41,916 nucleotides of DNA, from contig CASELQ010000004.1 in assembly GCA_949288785.1 (NCBI GenBank), forward strand, positions 1 through 41,916. The letters run 5' to 3'. Source of the DNA: an uncultured Eubacteriales bacterium (GTDB lineage Bacteria; Bacillota; Clostridia; Christensenellales; Borkfalkiaceae). Positions 24,733-32,939 of the stretch are shown here, one piece after another. Numbering within the stretch: position 1 is the first letter of the stretch; every line of letters starts with the position of its first letter. Both the position numbers and the translations under genes were made by a program. The notes beneath the pieces were generated by a model. The model did not search any database, had not been told where the DNA came from, and saw nothing but the letters and a program-made list of their open reading frames with translations.

Positions 24733-25536
24733 ATGGAACATAAAGGAATGAAAATAATAGACGCGCACGCGCACATTTATCCTGACAAAATAGCGGAAAA
24801 AGCAACCAGGGCGATAGGCGATTTTTACGGGCTAAACATGGAACTCACGGGCACGCCGGAGCGGCTTGCGGAAGAGGGGAAAGCCGCGGGCATATCCCGT
24901 TTCGTGGTACATTCGTGCGCCACGAAAGCGCATCAGGTGCGCTCCATAAACGAATTTATAAAGGAGGAGACTGCGCTCCACCCCGAGTTTATAGGGTATA
25001 TGACCCTCCATCAGGATATGACGGAAAACGAGATGGCGGAGGAAGTGGAATGGTGCATAAAAAACGGCTTTCACGGCGTGAAACTGCACCCGGACTTTCA
25101 GCGGTTCTATATAGACGGGGAGGACGCGCAGAAGATTTACCGAGCCGTGGGGGATAAACTCCCCATACTTTTGCACACGGGGGACGATCGGTACGAATAT
25201 TCCCGCCCGCAGCGGCTTGCGGCAATGGCGAAAAAGTTCAAAAACGTGCGCTTTATAGGCGCGCATTTCGGCGGTTACCGCTGCTGGGACAGCGCGGAAG
25301 TATATAAGGGGCTTGAAAACGTGTATTTCGACACGTGCTCCTCGCTTGCGTTTATCGGCCCCGATTACGCAAAGCGGCTCATAGACATGCTGGGGGCGGA
25401 AAAGTTTTTCTTCGGCACCGATTTTCCCATGTGGGAGGCGGAAAAGGAGATAGAGCGGTTTATGCAGATTCCGCTGACAGAAAGAGAGCGGGAGATGATT
25501 TTTGCCGAAAACCTTGAAAGGTTTTTACATTTATAA
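24733..25536 (+). CDS. Amidohydrolase family metal-dependent hydrolase
   Basis: 267-residue TIM-barrel hydrolase or decarboxylase of the ACMSD-like amidohydrolase group. The HxH metal motif is in DAHAHIY (10-16). KLHPDFQ, LLHTGDD (metal histidine), GAHFGG and FGTDFPM (metal aspartate) follow in the expected order. The substrate cannot be told. The start at 24733 has GGAAGGAC upstream; a second ATG at 24748 is possible but its SD is too close. It is 80 bases after the HNH gene and ends just before the T-box region. Confidence 0.8.
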   Translation: MEHKGMKIIDAHAHIYPDKIAEKATRAIGDFYGLNMELTGTPERLAEEGKAAGISRFVVHSCATKAHQVRSINEFIKEETALHPEFIGYMTLHQDMTENEMAEEVEWCIKNGFHGVKLHPDFQRFYIDGEDAQKIYRAVGDKLPILLHTGDDRYEYSRPQRLAAMAKKFKNVRFIGAHFGGYRCWDSAEVYKGLENVYFDTCSSLAFIGPDYAKRLIDMLGAEKFFFGTDFPMWEAEKEIERFMQIPLTEREREMIFAENLERFLHL

Positions 25537-25581
25537 AGCCGATTAGCGCTTTAAAAAATGCGGCAGGCGGCGGAAAATCGC

Positions 25582-25610
25582 TTGACAAGATACGGCATAT
25601 ATATTATAAT
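25582..25610 (+). promoter_or_regulatory. Consensus sigma-A promoter of the T-box operon
   Basis: TTGACA (25582-25587), 17 bases, TATAAT (25605-25610): a perfect consensus, the strongest promoter in the window. Confidence 0.92.
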
Positions 25611-25616
25611 AATGCA

Positions 25617-25884
25617 AAATAATAACAAATAAATGCGTTGACGGAAACAGACGGGCGGCTGCTCTTAGCAGAGAGTCGGCGGGCGGTGAAAGCCGATAAG
25701 GAGCGCGTGCGTTACTCATTCCGTAGCAGGTGAGGCGAAAGGCGCCGTTAAAAGGCTCTGCCGATTAGTCTTTCCCGGTCGATTGCCGTTAAAAAATCAA
25801 AAAGAGCGGCCGCGTATTCGCGGCAACGTGGGTGGTACCGCGGTGTCAAATCGTCCCAGACCGATATTCGGTTTGGGTTTTTTT
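25617..25884 (+). promoter_or_regulatory. T-box riboswitch, apparent leucine (CUC) specifier
   Basis: A tRNA-sensing leader that stops transcription unless an uncharged tRNA binds. Visible parts: the Stem I base ACGGAA (25641-25646) with TTCCGT (25719-25724); the distal arm GTCGGC..GGTGAAAGCCGAT; the specifier loop TTACTCA with CTC (25715-25717) followed by the usual A; the T-box core GTGGGTGGTACCGCGG (25828-25843), whose TGGT bulge pairs the tRNA acceptor end; and the terminator CCCAGACCG..CGGTTTGGG (25855-25877) with T7. CUC points to tRNA-Leu(GAG). ACU or UAC would need the loop to be drawn differently. The downstream LeuA-like and aminotransferase genes agree with leucine. Confidence 0.9.
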
Positions 25885-25977
25885 ATATTCCGGGCGGCAG
25901 CGCTCCGCTCGGCGGGTTTCATCCGAAAACGCGTTTCGGAAGACCGGAGCAAAAAGCAGAAGAACGGGAGCAAAAGT
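25885..25977 (+). other. Leader between T-box terminator and first gene
   Basis: A perfect hairpin TCCGAAA..TTTCGGA (25922-25940) lies between the terminator and the SD GGGAG. An open frame reads through the T-box into the gene, but the ATG at 25978 is the only start compatible with the riboswitch. Confidence 0.6.
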
Positions 25978-27378
25978 ATGAAGAATATTATTATTGACGA
26001 CGTATCTTTAAGAATTTTACAATCGGGCGGCAACGCGTCCTTTTCCTTTAAGGAAAAACTTGAAATAGCAAGGCGGCTGTCGGAACTGGGCGCCGATATA
26101 ATAGAGGTTGCGCCCCGGCTTTACGACAAGGCGGACGAGATATTGGTAAAGACCATATGCGCGGTAGTAGGCGGCGCCACGGTATCCTGCCTTGCGGGCG
26201 GCACCGAAAAAGAGGTGGAAAAGGCGTATTCGCTTATAGCGGGCGCAAAGAAAAAGCGTCTGCTTGTCGCCATACCCGTTTCGCCCGTGCAGATGGAATA
26301 CCTTTCGGGCAAAAAGCCCGCAGCCGTGCTCGAACTGCTGGCGGCGCTTACGAAAAAGGCGGTATCACTATGCGCCGATACCGAAGTTTCGCTTGAGGAC
26401 GCTACCCGCGCCGAACCCGAATTTTTGTATTCGGCGGTAAAGGCGGCAATCTCCGCCGGCGCAAAGACGGTGTGTATAGCGGATCTTGCGGGCACCATGC
26501 TGCCTTCGGAGTTTTCGGCGTTCATAGCGGATATTTACGAGAACGTGCCCGAACTTAAAACCGTGTGCCTTTCGGTGCAGTGCGGAGACGGGCTTTCCAT
26601 GGGCACGGCTTCGGCGCTTTCGGCGCTCGGCGCGGGCGCGGGCGCGGTAAAGACCTCGGCTGCGGAAAACACGGGCGTACCCTCGCTTTACGGCATGGTG
26701 CGCGCCATGGAATATACCAAGGCGGGCAAAGGCTATGCCTGCCGCATAAACAAGACGGCGGCAAACCGCATAATATCGGGCATAAACAGTATAACGGACC
26801 CCAAGTTCGCGGGCGAACTGAATCGCACGGAGAGTTCGGAGCAGTTGTCGGAAGGGCTGACCCTTAACGAACTTTCCGAAGTGGCGGCAAAATACGGTTA
26901 CGACCTTTCGGCGGAAGATATGAAAAAGGTCTACGAGGAGTACGCAAGGCTTTCCGCCAAAAAGCCGGTAAGCATAAAGGAGCTGGAAGTAATAATCGCG
27001 GCAAGCGCATTGCAGGTTCCCGCCGCTTACACGCTTATAAACTTTATGGCGCAGAGCAGTAACGTTATAAGCGCAACGGCAAGCGTAACGCTGGAACGGG
27101 GCGGGGAACAAAAGCGGGGCGTATCGTTCGGCAACGGCCCGGTGGACGCGGCGTTTTTGGCAATAGAGAGCGTAACGGGCAGGCACTTTGAGCTCGATTC
27201 CTTTGAACTTTCCGCCGTAACGGAAGGAAAGGAGGCGCTCGGCCAGGCAATGGTAAAACTCCGCCATAACGGCGCAATATATTCGGGCAGGGGCATCTCT
27301 ACCGACATAATAGGCGCAAGCATAAACGCATACGTCGCCGCGCTCAATAAGATAGTATACGAGGAAGATAACAAATGA
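25978..27378 (+). CDS. LeuA-like protein lacking catalytic residues, with LeuA regulatory domain
   Basis: 466 residues, homologous to 2-isopropylmalate synthase. The N-terminal HMGL-like barrel keeps family text (LEIARRLSELGADIIE, LEDATRAEPEFL, AGAKTVCIADLAG). The metal and catalytic sites are changed. The family LRDGEQ reads LRILQS (12-17), the metal pair HxH in SVHCHDDLG reads SVQCGDGLS (201-203 Q-C-G), and the GERAGN block reads AENTGV (229-234). The C-terminal part (about 340-462) is a well-kept LeuA dimer/allosteric domain with GNGPVDAAFLA and GRGISTDIIGASINAYVAALN. Inference: not an isopropylmalate synthase, perhaps a leucine-binding regulatory partner. First gene after the T-box; its stop overlaps the next start (ATGA). 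Confidence 0.8.
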   Translation: MKNIIIDDVSLRILQSGGNASFSFKEKLEIARRLSELGADIIEVAPRLYDKADEILVKTICAVVGGATVSCLAGGTEKEVEKAYSLIAGAKKKRLLVAIPVSPVQMEYLSGKKPAAVLELLAALTKKAVSLCADTEVSLEDATRAEPEFLYSAVKAAISAGAKTVCIADLAGTMLPSEFSAFIADIYENVPELKTVCLSVQCGDGLSMGTASALSALGAGAGAVKTSAAENTGVPSLYGMVRAMEYTKAGKGYACRINKTAANRIISGINSITDPKFAGELNRTESSEQLSEGLTLNELSEVAAKYGYDLSAEDMKKVYEEYARLSAKKPVSIKELEVIIAASALQVPAAYTLINFMAQSSNVISATASVTLERGGEQKRGVSFGNGPVDAAFLAIESVTGRHFELDSFELSAVTEGKEALGQAMVKLRHNGAIYSGRGISTDIIGASINAYVAALNKIVYEEDNK

Positions 27379-29885
27379 AACTTTCGTTTTCCACAAACGG
27401 CTGGGAACTTTCCTTTTCGGAACTCATTAAGGTCCTGGCCGAAAACAGAATACAGGGGCTTGAAATACACGATATAAACGCGCCCGGCTTCGAAAAGGAA
27501 AAACCTTTCGACAGGGCGAATACAGCCCGCACCAAAAAGGCGCTTTTCGAGAGCGGGGTGGCGGTAAGCTGTATAGACGCGGTCGCTAATCTTGCCGATA
27601 AGAGCGCAGCCGCCGCGGCGGAAGCCGAAATAAAGCGCGCCGTGGAAGTGGCGGCGGACTTTGGGTGCGAATACGTGCGCCTTCACGCCTATACCTCCGA
27701 AAAAACCGAGGAAAAATACCGCGAGTGCGACGAGTTTTTGTTTACTTTTCTGCCCCCGCTCATAACCTTTGCGGAAGAGCGCGGCGTAACGCTTCTTATG
27801 GAAACCATGGGCGTTTATGCCGATACCGGCAGGCTGGCGGAATTTTTGGGCGCGTTTGCGTGCGATAATTTTTCCGCGCTGTGGGATATTCACCATACCC
27901 ACCGTTTCGCGGGCGAAAAGGCGGAAACCTCGGTCAAAAATTTGGGTAAGCACATAAAGCACCTGCATATTAAGGACAGTTTCGTGAGCGAAGGAAAGCC
28001 GCAGTATTGCCTGCTCGGCGAAGGCGACCTGCCCATAAAAGAGGTGTTCGACAGTCTGCGCTCGGTCAATTACGAGGGGTATATCTCTTTGGAACTGCTG
28101 CCCGAATGGCTGGAAAGTTTAGGGAGCACGGATATAGTGCTGCCGCAGTTCGTGGGGTATATGTCCGCTTTTGAAAGCGTGCCTTCCTGGCAGAACAGCC
28201 TTTACGACAACAAGCGCGGCACCGGCAAATATATCTGGAAAAAAGAAACGCTTATAGAGCGCACCTTTTCGCAGGTGCTGGACAGGGTGGTAGAAGAATT
28301 CCCGGACCAGACGGCGTTTAAGTACACCACGCTCGATTATACCCGCACCTATGCGGAATTTCGCGCGGAGGTGGACGTGGTGGCGCGCGCCCTCATGGCG
28401 CTGGGCGTAAAGGCGGGGGATCACGTGGCGGTGTGGGCAACCAACGTGCCCGAATGGTACCTTACCTTCTGGGCAACCACCAAGATAGGCGCAGTGCTCG
28501 TAACCGTGAATACGGCGTATAAGATACACGAGGCGGAGTACCTCTTAAAACAGTCCGACACGCATACCCTCGTAATGATAGAAAGTTACAGGGACTCCAA
28601 GTATGCGGAAATAATAAACGAGCTGTGCCCCGAGTTAAAGAGCCTTAAAAAGGGCGAAAAGATGCATTCCAAGCGCCTGCCGTTTTTAAGGAACGTAATA
28701 ACGGTGGGGTTCCGTCAGCCGGGCAGCCTTACCTTCCGCGAGATGATGGAATACGCCAAAAACGTCTCTCAGGAAGAGCTTATTATCCGCGCCAACGCCG
28801 TAAGCGTGAACGACGTGTGCAACATGCAGTACACTTCGGGTACCACGGGCTTTCCCAAGGGAGTTATGCTCACCCATTACAACGTGGTGAACAACGGCAA
28901 GTGCATAGGGGACAGAATGGATCTTTCCACGGCGGACAGAATGATGATACAGGTGCCCATGTTCCACTGCTTCGGCATGGTGCTCGCCATGACCGCGGCA
29001 ATGACGCACGGGGTTACGCTGTGCCCGCTGCCGTATTATTCGCCCAAGCCCGCGCTTGCCTGCATAAATCAGGAGCGTATAACCTGTTTCCACGGCGTGC
29101 CGACCATGTTCATAGGGCTTTTGGGACACCCGGACTTTGCCAAGACCGATTTTTCATACATGAGAACGGGTATAATGGCGGGGAGCCCCTGTCCCGTTGC
29201 GGTCATGCAGGAAGTGCTTGACAAAATGAATATGAAGGAGATTACTATAGTTTACGGGCAGACGGAGGCCTCTCCCGGGTGCACCATGTCCAGCACGGAC
29301 GACAGCGTGGAAGTGCGCGTAAATACCGTGGGCAGCGCTCTTCCCAACATAGAGTGCCGGATAGTGGATCCGGAGACCAATCAGGAACTCCCGTGCGACA
29401 CGGTGGGCGAGTTCGTGGCAAGGGGCTATAACCTCATGAAGGGCTATTATAAGATGCCCGCCGCCACCGCCCAGGCAATAGATTCGGAGGGCTGGCTGCA
29501 CACGGGCGACCTTGCGTTAAAGCGGCAGGACGGCAATTACTGCATAACCGGCAGGCTAAAAGACATGATTATAAGGGGCGGGGAGAACCTGTACCCCAAG
29601 GAGATAGAGGACTTTTTGTACACCCACCCCAAGGTGAGCGACGTGCAGGTGGTGGGCGTGCCGGACAAAAAGTACGGGGAGGAGGCTTACGCCTACGTCA
29701 TCACCAAGAAAGGCGAAACGCTTACGGAAGAGGAACTCAGAGAGTATTGCATTAAAAATATCGCAAAGCACAAGGTGCCCAGGTATTTCGAGTTCGTTAC
29801 CGCATTCCCGATGAACGCCGCGGGTAAGATATTAAAGTACAAAATGCGTGAAGACGCTGCCGCCAAAATAGGTGCGGATAAATAA
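27375..29885 (+). CDS. Fusion: xylose-isomerase-like TIM barrel + acyl-CoA synthetase
   Basis: 836 residues. Residues 1 to about 265 form a sugar-phosphate isomerase/epimerase-like barrel with the usual metal-ligand contexts (LLMETMG, WDIHHTH, HIKHLHIKDS, SLELLPEW). From about 285 a full AMP-forming acyl-CoA synthetase of the FadD-like type follows. It has YTSGTTGFPKGVMLTH (about 484-499), YGQTEASPG, GWLHTGDLA, GRLKDMIIRGGENLYPKEIE (about 726-745) and the catalytic lysine region NAAGKILKYKMRE at the end. The second half probably activates a fatty or branched acid with ATP and CoA. The role of the barrel is unknown. No stop or start signal lies between the halves. It starts inside the stop of the LeuA-like gene, so translation is coupled. 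Confidence 0.88.
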   Translation: MKLSFSTNGWELSFSELIKVLAENRIQGLEIHDINAPGFEKEKPFDRANTARTKKALFESGVAVSCIDAVANLADKSAAAAAEAEIKRAVEVAADFGCEYVRLHAYTSEKTEEKYRECDEFLFTFLPPLITFAEERGVTLLMETMGVYADTGRLAEFLGAFACDNFSALWDIHHTHRFAGEKAETSVKNLGKHIKHLHIKDSFVSEGKPQYCLLGEGDLPIKEVFDSLRSVNYEGYISLELLPEWLESLGSTDIVLPQFVGYMSAFESVPSWQNSLYDNKRGTGKYIWKKETLIERTFSQVLDRVVEEFPDQTAFKYTTLDYTRTYAEFRAEVDVVARALMALGVKAGDHVAVWATNVPEWYLTFWATTKIGAVLVTVNTAYKIHEAEYLLKQSDTHTLVMIESYRDSKYAEIINELCPELKSLKKGEKMHSKRLPFLRNVITVGFRQPGSLTFREMMEYAKNVSQEELIIRANAVSVNDVCNMQYTSGTTGFPKGVMLTHYNVVNNGKCIGDRMDLSTADRMMIQVPMFHCFGMVLAMTAAMTHGVTLCPLPYYSPKPALACINQERITCFHGVPTMFIGLLGHPDFAKTDFSYMRTGIMAGSPCPVAVMQEVLDKMNMKEITIVYGQTEASPGCTMSSTDDSVEVRVNTVGSALPNIECRIVDPETNQELPCDTVGEFVARGYNLMKGYYKMPAATAQAIDSEGWLHTGDLALKRQDGNYCITGRLKDMIIRGGENLYPKEIEDFLYTHPKVSDVQVVGVPDKKYGEEAYAYVITKKGETLTEEELREYCIKNIAKHKVPRYFEFVTAFPMNAAGKILKYKMREDAAAKIGADK

Positions 29886-29910
29886 AACCGTTAAGGTAAA
29901 GGAGCATATC

Positions 29911-30975
29911 ATGGAAATAAAAAAGCAACTTTCAAAAACGCTCAAACAAAAGCCGGATTTTTCCAACCTGGGTTTCGGCAAATATTTTACCGACCATATG
30001 TTCATGATGGATTATTCCGGGGAAAAGGGCTGGCATGACCCGCGCATAATACCTTTCGGGTATATCCCCATACATCCCGCGTCCACCGTATTCCATTACG
30101 GCGCGGAAATATTCGAGGGGTTAAAGGCTTATAAGACGGCGGAAGGCTACCAGATGTTCCGCCCGTTCGAGAACGCAAAGCGCATGAACAACTCCGCGGA
30201 GCGGCTGTGCCTTCCCGAGTTAAAGGAAGAAGATTTCGTTCAGGCTATAACCGAGCTTATAAACATAGATTATTCCTGGATACCGGACGTGGAGGGCGCA
30301 TCCCTTTATATCCGCCCGTTCATGTACGGGAACGACGAGTCTTTGGGGGTGCACGCCGTGCATAACGCCACGTTTGCCGTAATACTTTCGCCCGTGGGCA
30401 GCTACTATGCCGAAGGGCTCAACCCCGTAAAGATAACCATAGAGAGCGAGGACGTGAGGACGGTGCGCGGCGGTACGGGTTACGCCAAGTGCGGCGGCAA
30501 CTACGCGGCAAGTTTAAGGGCAGGGCAGCGCGCATCCGAAAAGGGCTTTTCGCAGGTGCTCTGGTTAGACGGCGTGGAAAGAAAATATATAGAAGAAGTG
30601 GGCTCCATGAACGTGATGTTCAAAATAGGCGGAGAGATAGTAACGCCCAAGCTCACCGGTTCGGTGCTGCCGGGCATCACCAGAAAGTCCTGCATAGAGA
30701 TACTTAAAGACTGGGGATACACCGTGCACGAGCGGCTTTTGTCGGTAGACGAACTTATAGAGAGCGCGGAAAACGGCAGCCTTGAAGAGGCGTGGGGCAC
30801 GGGCACCGCGGCGGTGGTTTCCCCGATAGGGCACCTTTCTTATAAGGGAAAGGACCACGTTATATCGGGAAACAAGATAGGTGCGCTCACCCAAAAACTT
30901 TACGACGAGCTGACAGGCATACAGTGGGGCAAAAAGCCCGATGAGCGCGGCTGGTGCTTAAAGGTGAAAGTCTGA
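29911..30975 (+). CDS. ilvE: Branched-chain amino acid aminotransferase
   Basis: 354-residue class IV PLP enzyme of the longer BCAT type. It interconverts Leu/Ile/Val and their 2-oxoacids using glutamate. It shows FHYGAEIFEGLKAY (about 58-71), the PLP lysine in TGYAKCGGNYAAS (about 189-201), the block EEVGSMNVMF, and WGTGTAAVVSPIG near the C-terminus. ATG 29911 follows AAGGAG by 7 bases; the upstream extension overlapping the previous gene is not family sequence. It links the acyl-CoA/2-oxoacid enzymes of this operon to amino acids. Its stop overlaps the next ATG by one base (TGATG). Confidence 0.95.
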   Translation: MEIKKQLSKTLKQKPDFSNLGFGKYFTDHMFMMDYSGEKGWHDPRIIPFGYIPIHPASTVFHYGAEIFEGLKAYKTAEGYQMFRPFENAKRMNNSAERLCLPELKEEDFVQAITELINIDYSWIPDVEGASLYIRPFMYGNDESLGVHAVHNATFAVILSPVGSYYAEGLNPVKITIESEDVRTVRGGTGYAKCGGNYAASLRAGQRASEKGFSQVLWLDGVERKYIEEVGSMNVMFKIGGEIVTPKLTGSVLPGITRKSCIEILKDWGYTVHERLLSVDELIESAENGSLEEAWGTGTAAVVSPIGHLSYKGKDHVISGNKIGALTQKLYDELTGIQWGKKPDERGWCLKVKV

Positions 30976-31640
30976 TGTTTGAAAAGCGCGTCGCCGTGTT
31001 TATGGGGCACTACGGCAGCGGCAAGACCTTTACGGCGGTCAATTACGCGCTCGAACTTAAAAGGCGCGGCAAAAAAGTAAGCGTTTACGATTTGGATATA
31101 GTAAACCCGTACTTCCGCACGGTAGACGCGGAAAGCCGGCTCAAAGCGGCGGGGATAGACCTCATAGTTTCCCCGTTTGCGGAGAGCAACGTGGACCTTC
31201 CCGCCATGAACGCAAAGACGTATAAGATGGTTGAGGATTTTTCCGAATACGCCGTTGCGGACATCGGGGGAGACGACAGGGGAGCCTTGGCTCTCGGCAG
31301 GTTCAGGGACGGGCTGATAAAAGAAGATAATTACGAAGGGTTTCTCGTCTTAAACAAGTTCCGCCCCGAAACGCGGGACGTGGCGGGCGCGCTTTCTATG
31401 ATAGAGGAGATCGAGCGGGCGGGCAGACTTCCCTTCACGGGGATAGTGAACAACGCCAATTTAGGCGATGAAACCACGCCGGAAATCATTTTAGAGGGGC
31501 TTGAATTTGCCGAGGAAGTGGGAAGAGCTTCGGGGCTTCCGGTGGCGTTTTCGGCAGTAAGAAGCGATCTTACGGGCGGCTTAAAAGAAAAGATAAAAAA
31601 CATACTTGCGGTTGACCCCATAAAATACGGCAACTGGTAA
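30975..31640 (+). CDS. P-loop nucleotide-binding protein
   Basis: 221 residues with a Walker A GHYGSGKTFTA (11-21) and the segment SVYDLDIVNPYFRT, reminiscent of ParA/MinD/CobQ-like P-loop proteins. ADIGGDDRGALALG may be the switch/Walker B region. The function is unknown. Its place between ilvE and the VOR subunits, with a one-base overlap to ilvE and 11 bases to the ferredoxin subunit, suggests an accessory task for the oxidoreductase, such as cofactor loading; this is inference. ATG 30975 was chosen because of the SD AAAGGTG and the typical MFEKRVAVFMGHYGSGK start. Confidence 0.75.
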   Translation: MFEKRVAVFMGHYGSGKTFTAVNYALELKRRGKKVSVYDLDIVNPYFRTVDAESRLKAAGIDLIVSPFAESNVDLPAMNAKTYKMVEDFSEYAVADIGGDDRGALALGRFRDGLIKEDNYEGFLVLNKFRPETRDVAGALSMIEEIERAGRLPFTGIVNNANLGDETTPEIILEGLEFAEEVGRASGLPVAFSAVRSDLTGGLKEKIKNILAVDPIKYGNW

Positions 31641-31651
31641 AAGGAGTTAAT

Positions 31652-31858
31652 ATGGCAAAAGTAACGTTTGATAAGGAGCGGTGCAAGGGCTGCGGACTGT
31701 GCGAAACGGTATGCCCCAAGCACATAATAGCGCTCGACAAGGAAACGATAAATCAGAAAGGGTATCATCCCGCGGGCATAACGGACCAAAGCGCGTGCAT
31801 AGCGTGCGCCTTTTGCGCGACGATTTGCCCGGACGTAATAATCACGGTGGAAAAATAG
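31652..31858 (+). CDS. vorD: 2-oxoacid:ferredoxin oxidoreductase, ferredoxin (delta) subunit
   Basis: 68-residue two-cluster ferredoxin subunit. CKGCGLCETVCPK and CIACAFCATICPD each supply four cysteines for a [4Fe-4S] cluster. It passes electrons between the TPP subunit and free ferredoxin. AAGGAG lies before the ATG. It is the first of four consecutive subunit genes; whether it is VOR or KOR is judged from the aminotransferase context. Confidence 0.9.
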   Translation: MAKVTFDKERCKGCGLCETVCPKHIIALDKETINQKGYHPAGITDQSACIACAFCATICPDVIITVEK

Positions 31859-31868
31859 AGGTATAAAG

Positions 31869-32939
31869 ATGGCAGAAAAAGTATTGTTAAAGGGCAACGA
31901 AGCGCTTGCGGAAGCGGCTATAATGGCGGGTTGCCGGCATTATTTCGGCTACCCCATAACCCCGCAGACCGAAGTGGCGGCGTATATGTCCCGCCGCATG
32001 CCAAAGATCGGCGGCACCTTTTTGCAGGCGGAATCCGAAATAGCGGCAATAAACATGGTAATAGGCGCGGCGGCGTGCGGAAAGCGCGCAATGACCAGCA
32101 GTTCCAGCCCGGGAATATCCTTAAAGGGCGAGGGAATATCATATATGTGCGGCTGCGACCTTCCCGCGCTCATAGTGAACGTGCAGAGGGGCGGTCCCGG
32201 GCTTGGCGGCATACAGCCTTCCCAGTCCGATTACTGGCAGGCGGTAAAGGGCGGCGGCCACGGCGACTATCACCTGATAGTGCTTGCGCCCGCATCGGTG
32301 CAGGAAATGGTCTCCATGACCTTCAAGGGCTTTGACCTTGCGGATAAATACCGCGTTCCCGCCATGATACTTGCGGACGGCACACTTGGGCAGATGATGG
32401 AGCCGGTAAGCCTTGACCTGGGCGAGGTTAAAGAATACGATAAGTCCTGGGCGGCAACGGGCACCGAAAACCACGAGGGCAGAAATATACTTAACTCGCT
32501 CTCTCTTTCGCCCGCTCAGCTCGAAGAGTGGAATATCTCCCGCTTCGAGCGCTATAAGCAGCTTGAAAGGGAAGAGGTGATGTACGAAGAGTTCATGACC
32601 GATGACGCGGATATAATAATAACGGCGTTCGGCATAGCGGCGCGCATAGCCAAAAACGCCGTAAAGGACGCAAGAAAAGCGGGCATAAAGGCGGGGCTCA
32701 TCCGCCCGATAACCCTGTATCCATTCCCCAAGGCGGCAATAAAGAATGCGGCAAAAAAAGCAAAGGCAATACTGTCCGTGGAACTCAATATGGGGCAGAT
32801 GGTAGAGGACGTGAAAGTGGCGTCAAACGGCGCCTGTCCCGTGTATTTCTACGGCAGGACGGGCGGCGTGCTCATGCGCCCGGAGGAGATAACGGATACG
32901 CTTTCCGCGATAGCGAAAGGAGAGGCTAAAGAATGGTAG
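31869..32939 (+). CDS. vorB: 2-oxoacid:ferredoxin oxidoreductase, alpha (VorB-like) subunit
   Basis: 356 residues. It begins with a run typical of VorB/KorA: LKGNEALAEAAIMAGCRHYF and GYPITPQTEVAAYM. QAESEIAAINMVIGAAACGKR and GGPGLGGIQPSQSDYWQA shape the substrate/CoA site. The enzyme oxidises branched 2-oxoacids with CoA to acyl-CoA, CO2 and reduced ferredoxin, and is reversible. It overlaps the beta gene by 7 bases. A VOR assignment (3-methyl-2-oxobutanoate) is preferred to 2-oxoglutarate because the operon holds BCAT and acyl-CoA synthetases. Confidence 0.88.
   Translation: MAEKVLLKGNEALAEAAIMAGCRHYFGYPITPQTEVAAYMSRRMPKIGGTFLQAESEIAAINMVIGAAACGKRAMTSSSSPGISLKGEGISYMCGCDLPALIVNVQRGGPGLGGIQPSQSDYWQAVKGGGHGDYHLIVLAPASVQEMVSMTFKGFDLADKYRVPAMILADGTLGQMMEPVSLDLGEVKEYDKSWAATGTENHEGRNILNSLSLSPAQLEEWNISRFERYKQLEREEVMYEEFMTDDADIIITAFGIAARIAKNAVKDARKAGIKAGLIRPITLYPFPKAAIKNAAKKAKAILSVELNMGQMVEDVKVASNGACPVYFYGRTGGVLMRPEEITDTLSAIAKGEAKEW

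Noticed and set aside
25783..25977. N-terminal extension of the LeuA-like gene
   Set aside because: It would require translating the T-box and its terminator; the ATG at 25978 has a good SD and family N-terminus.
26368..27396. 342-codon open frame on the minus strand
   Set aside because: It lies opposite the LeuA-like gene, has no SD or recognisable domain, and is Arg/Tyr/Ala-rich as expected from the reverse of this codon bias.
27027..27968. 313-codon minus-strand frame
   Set aside because: Spans two well-supported plus-strand genes and shows no family features.
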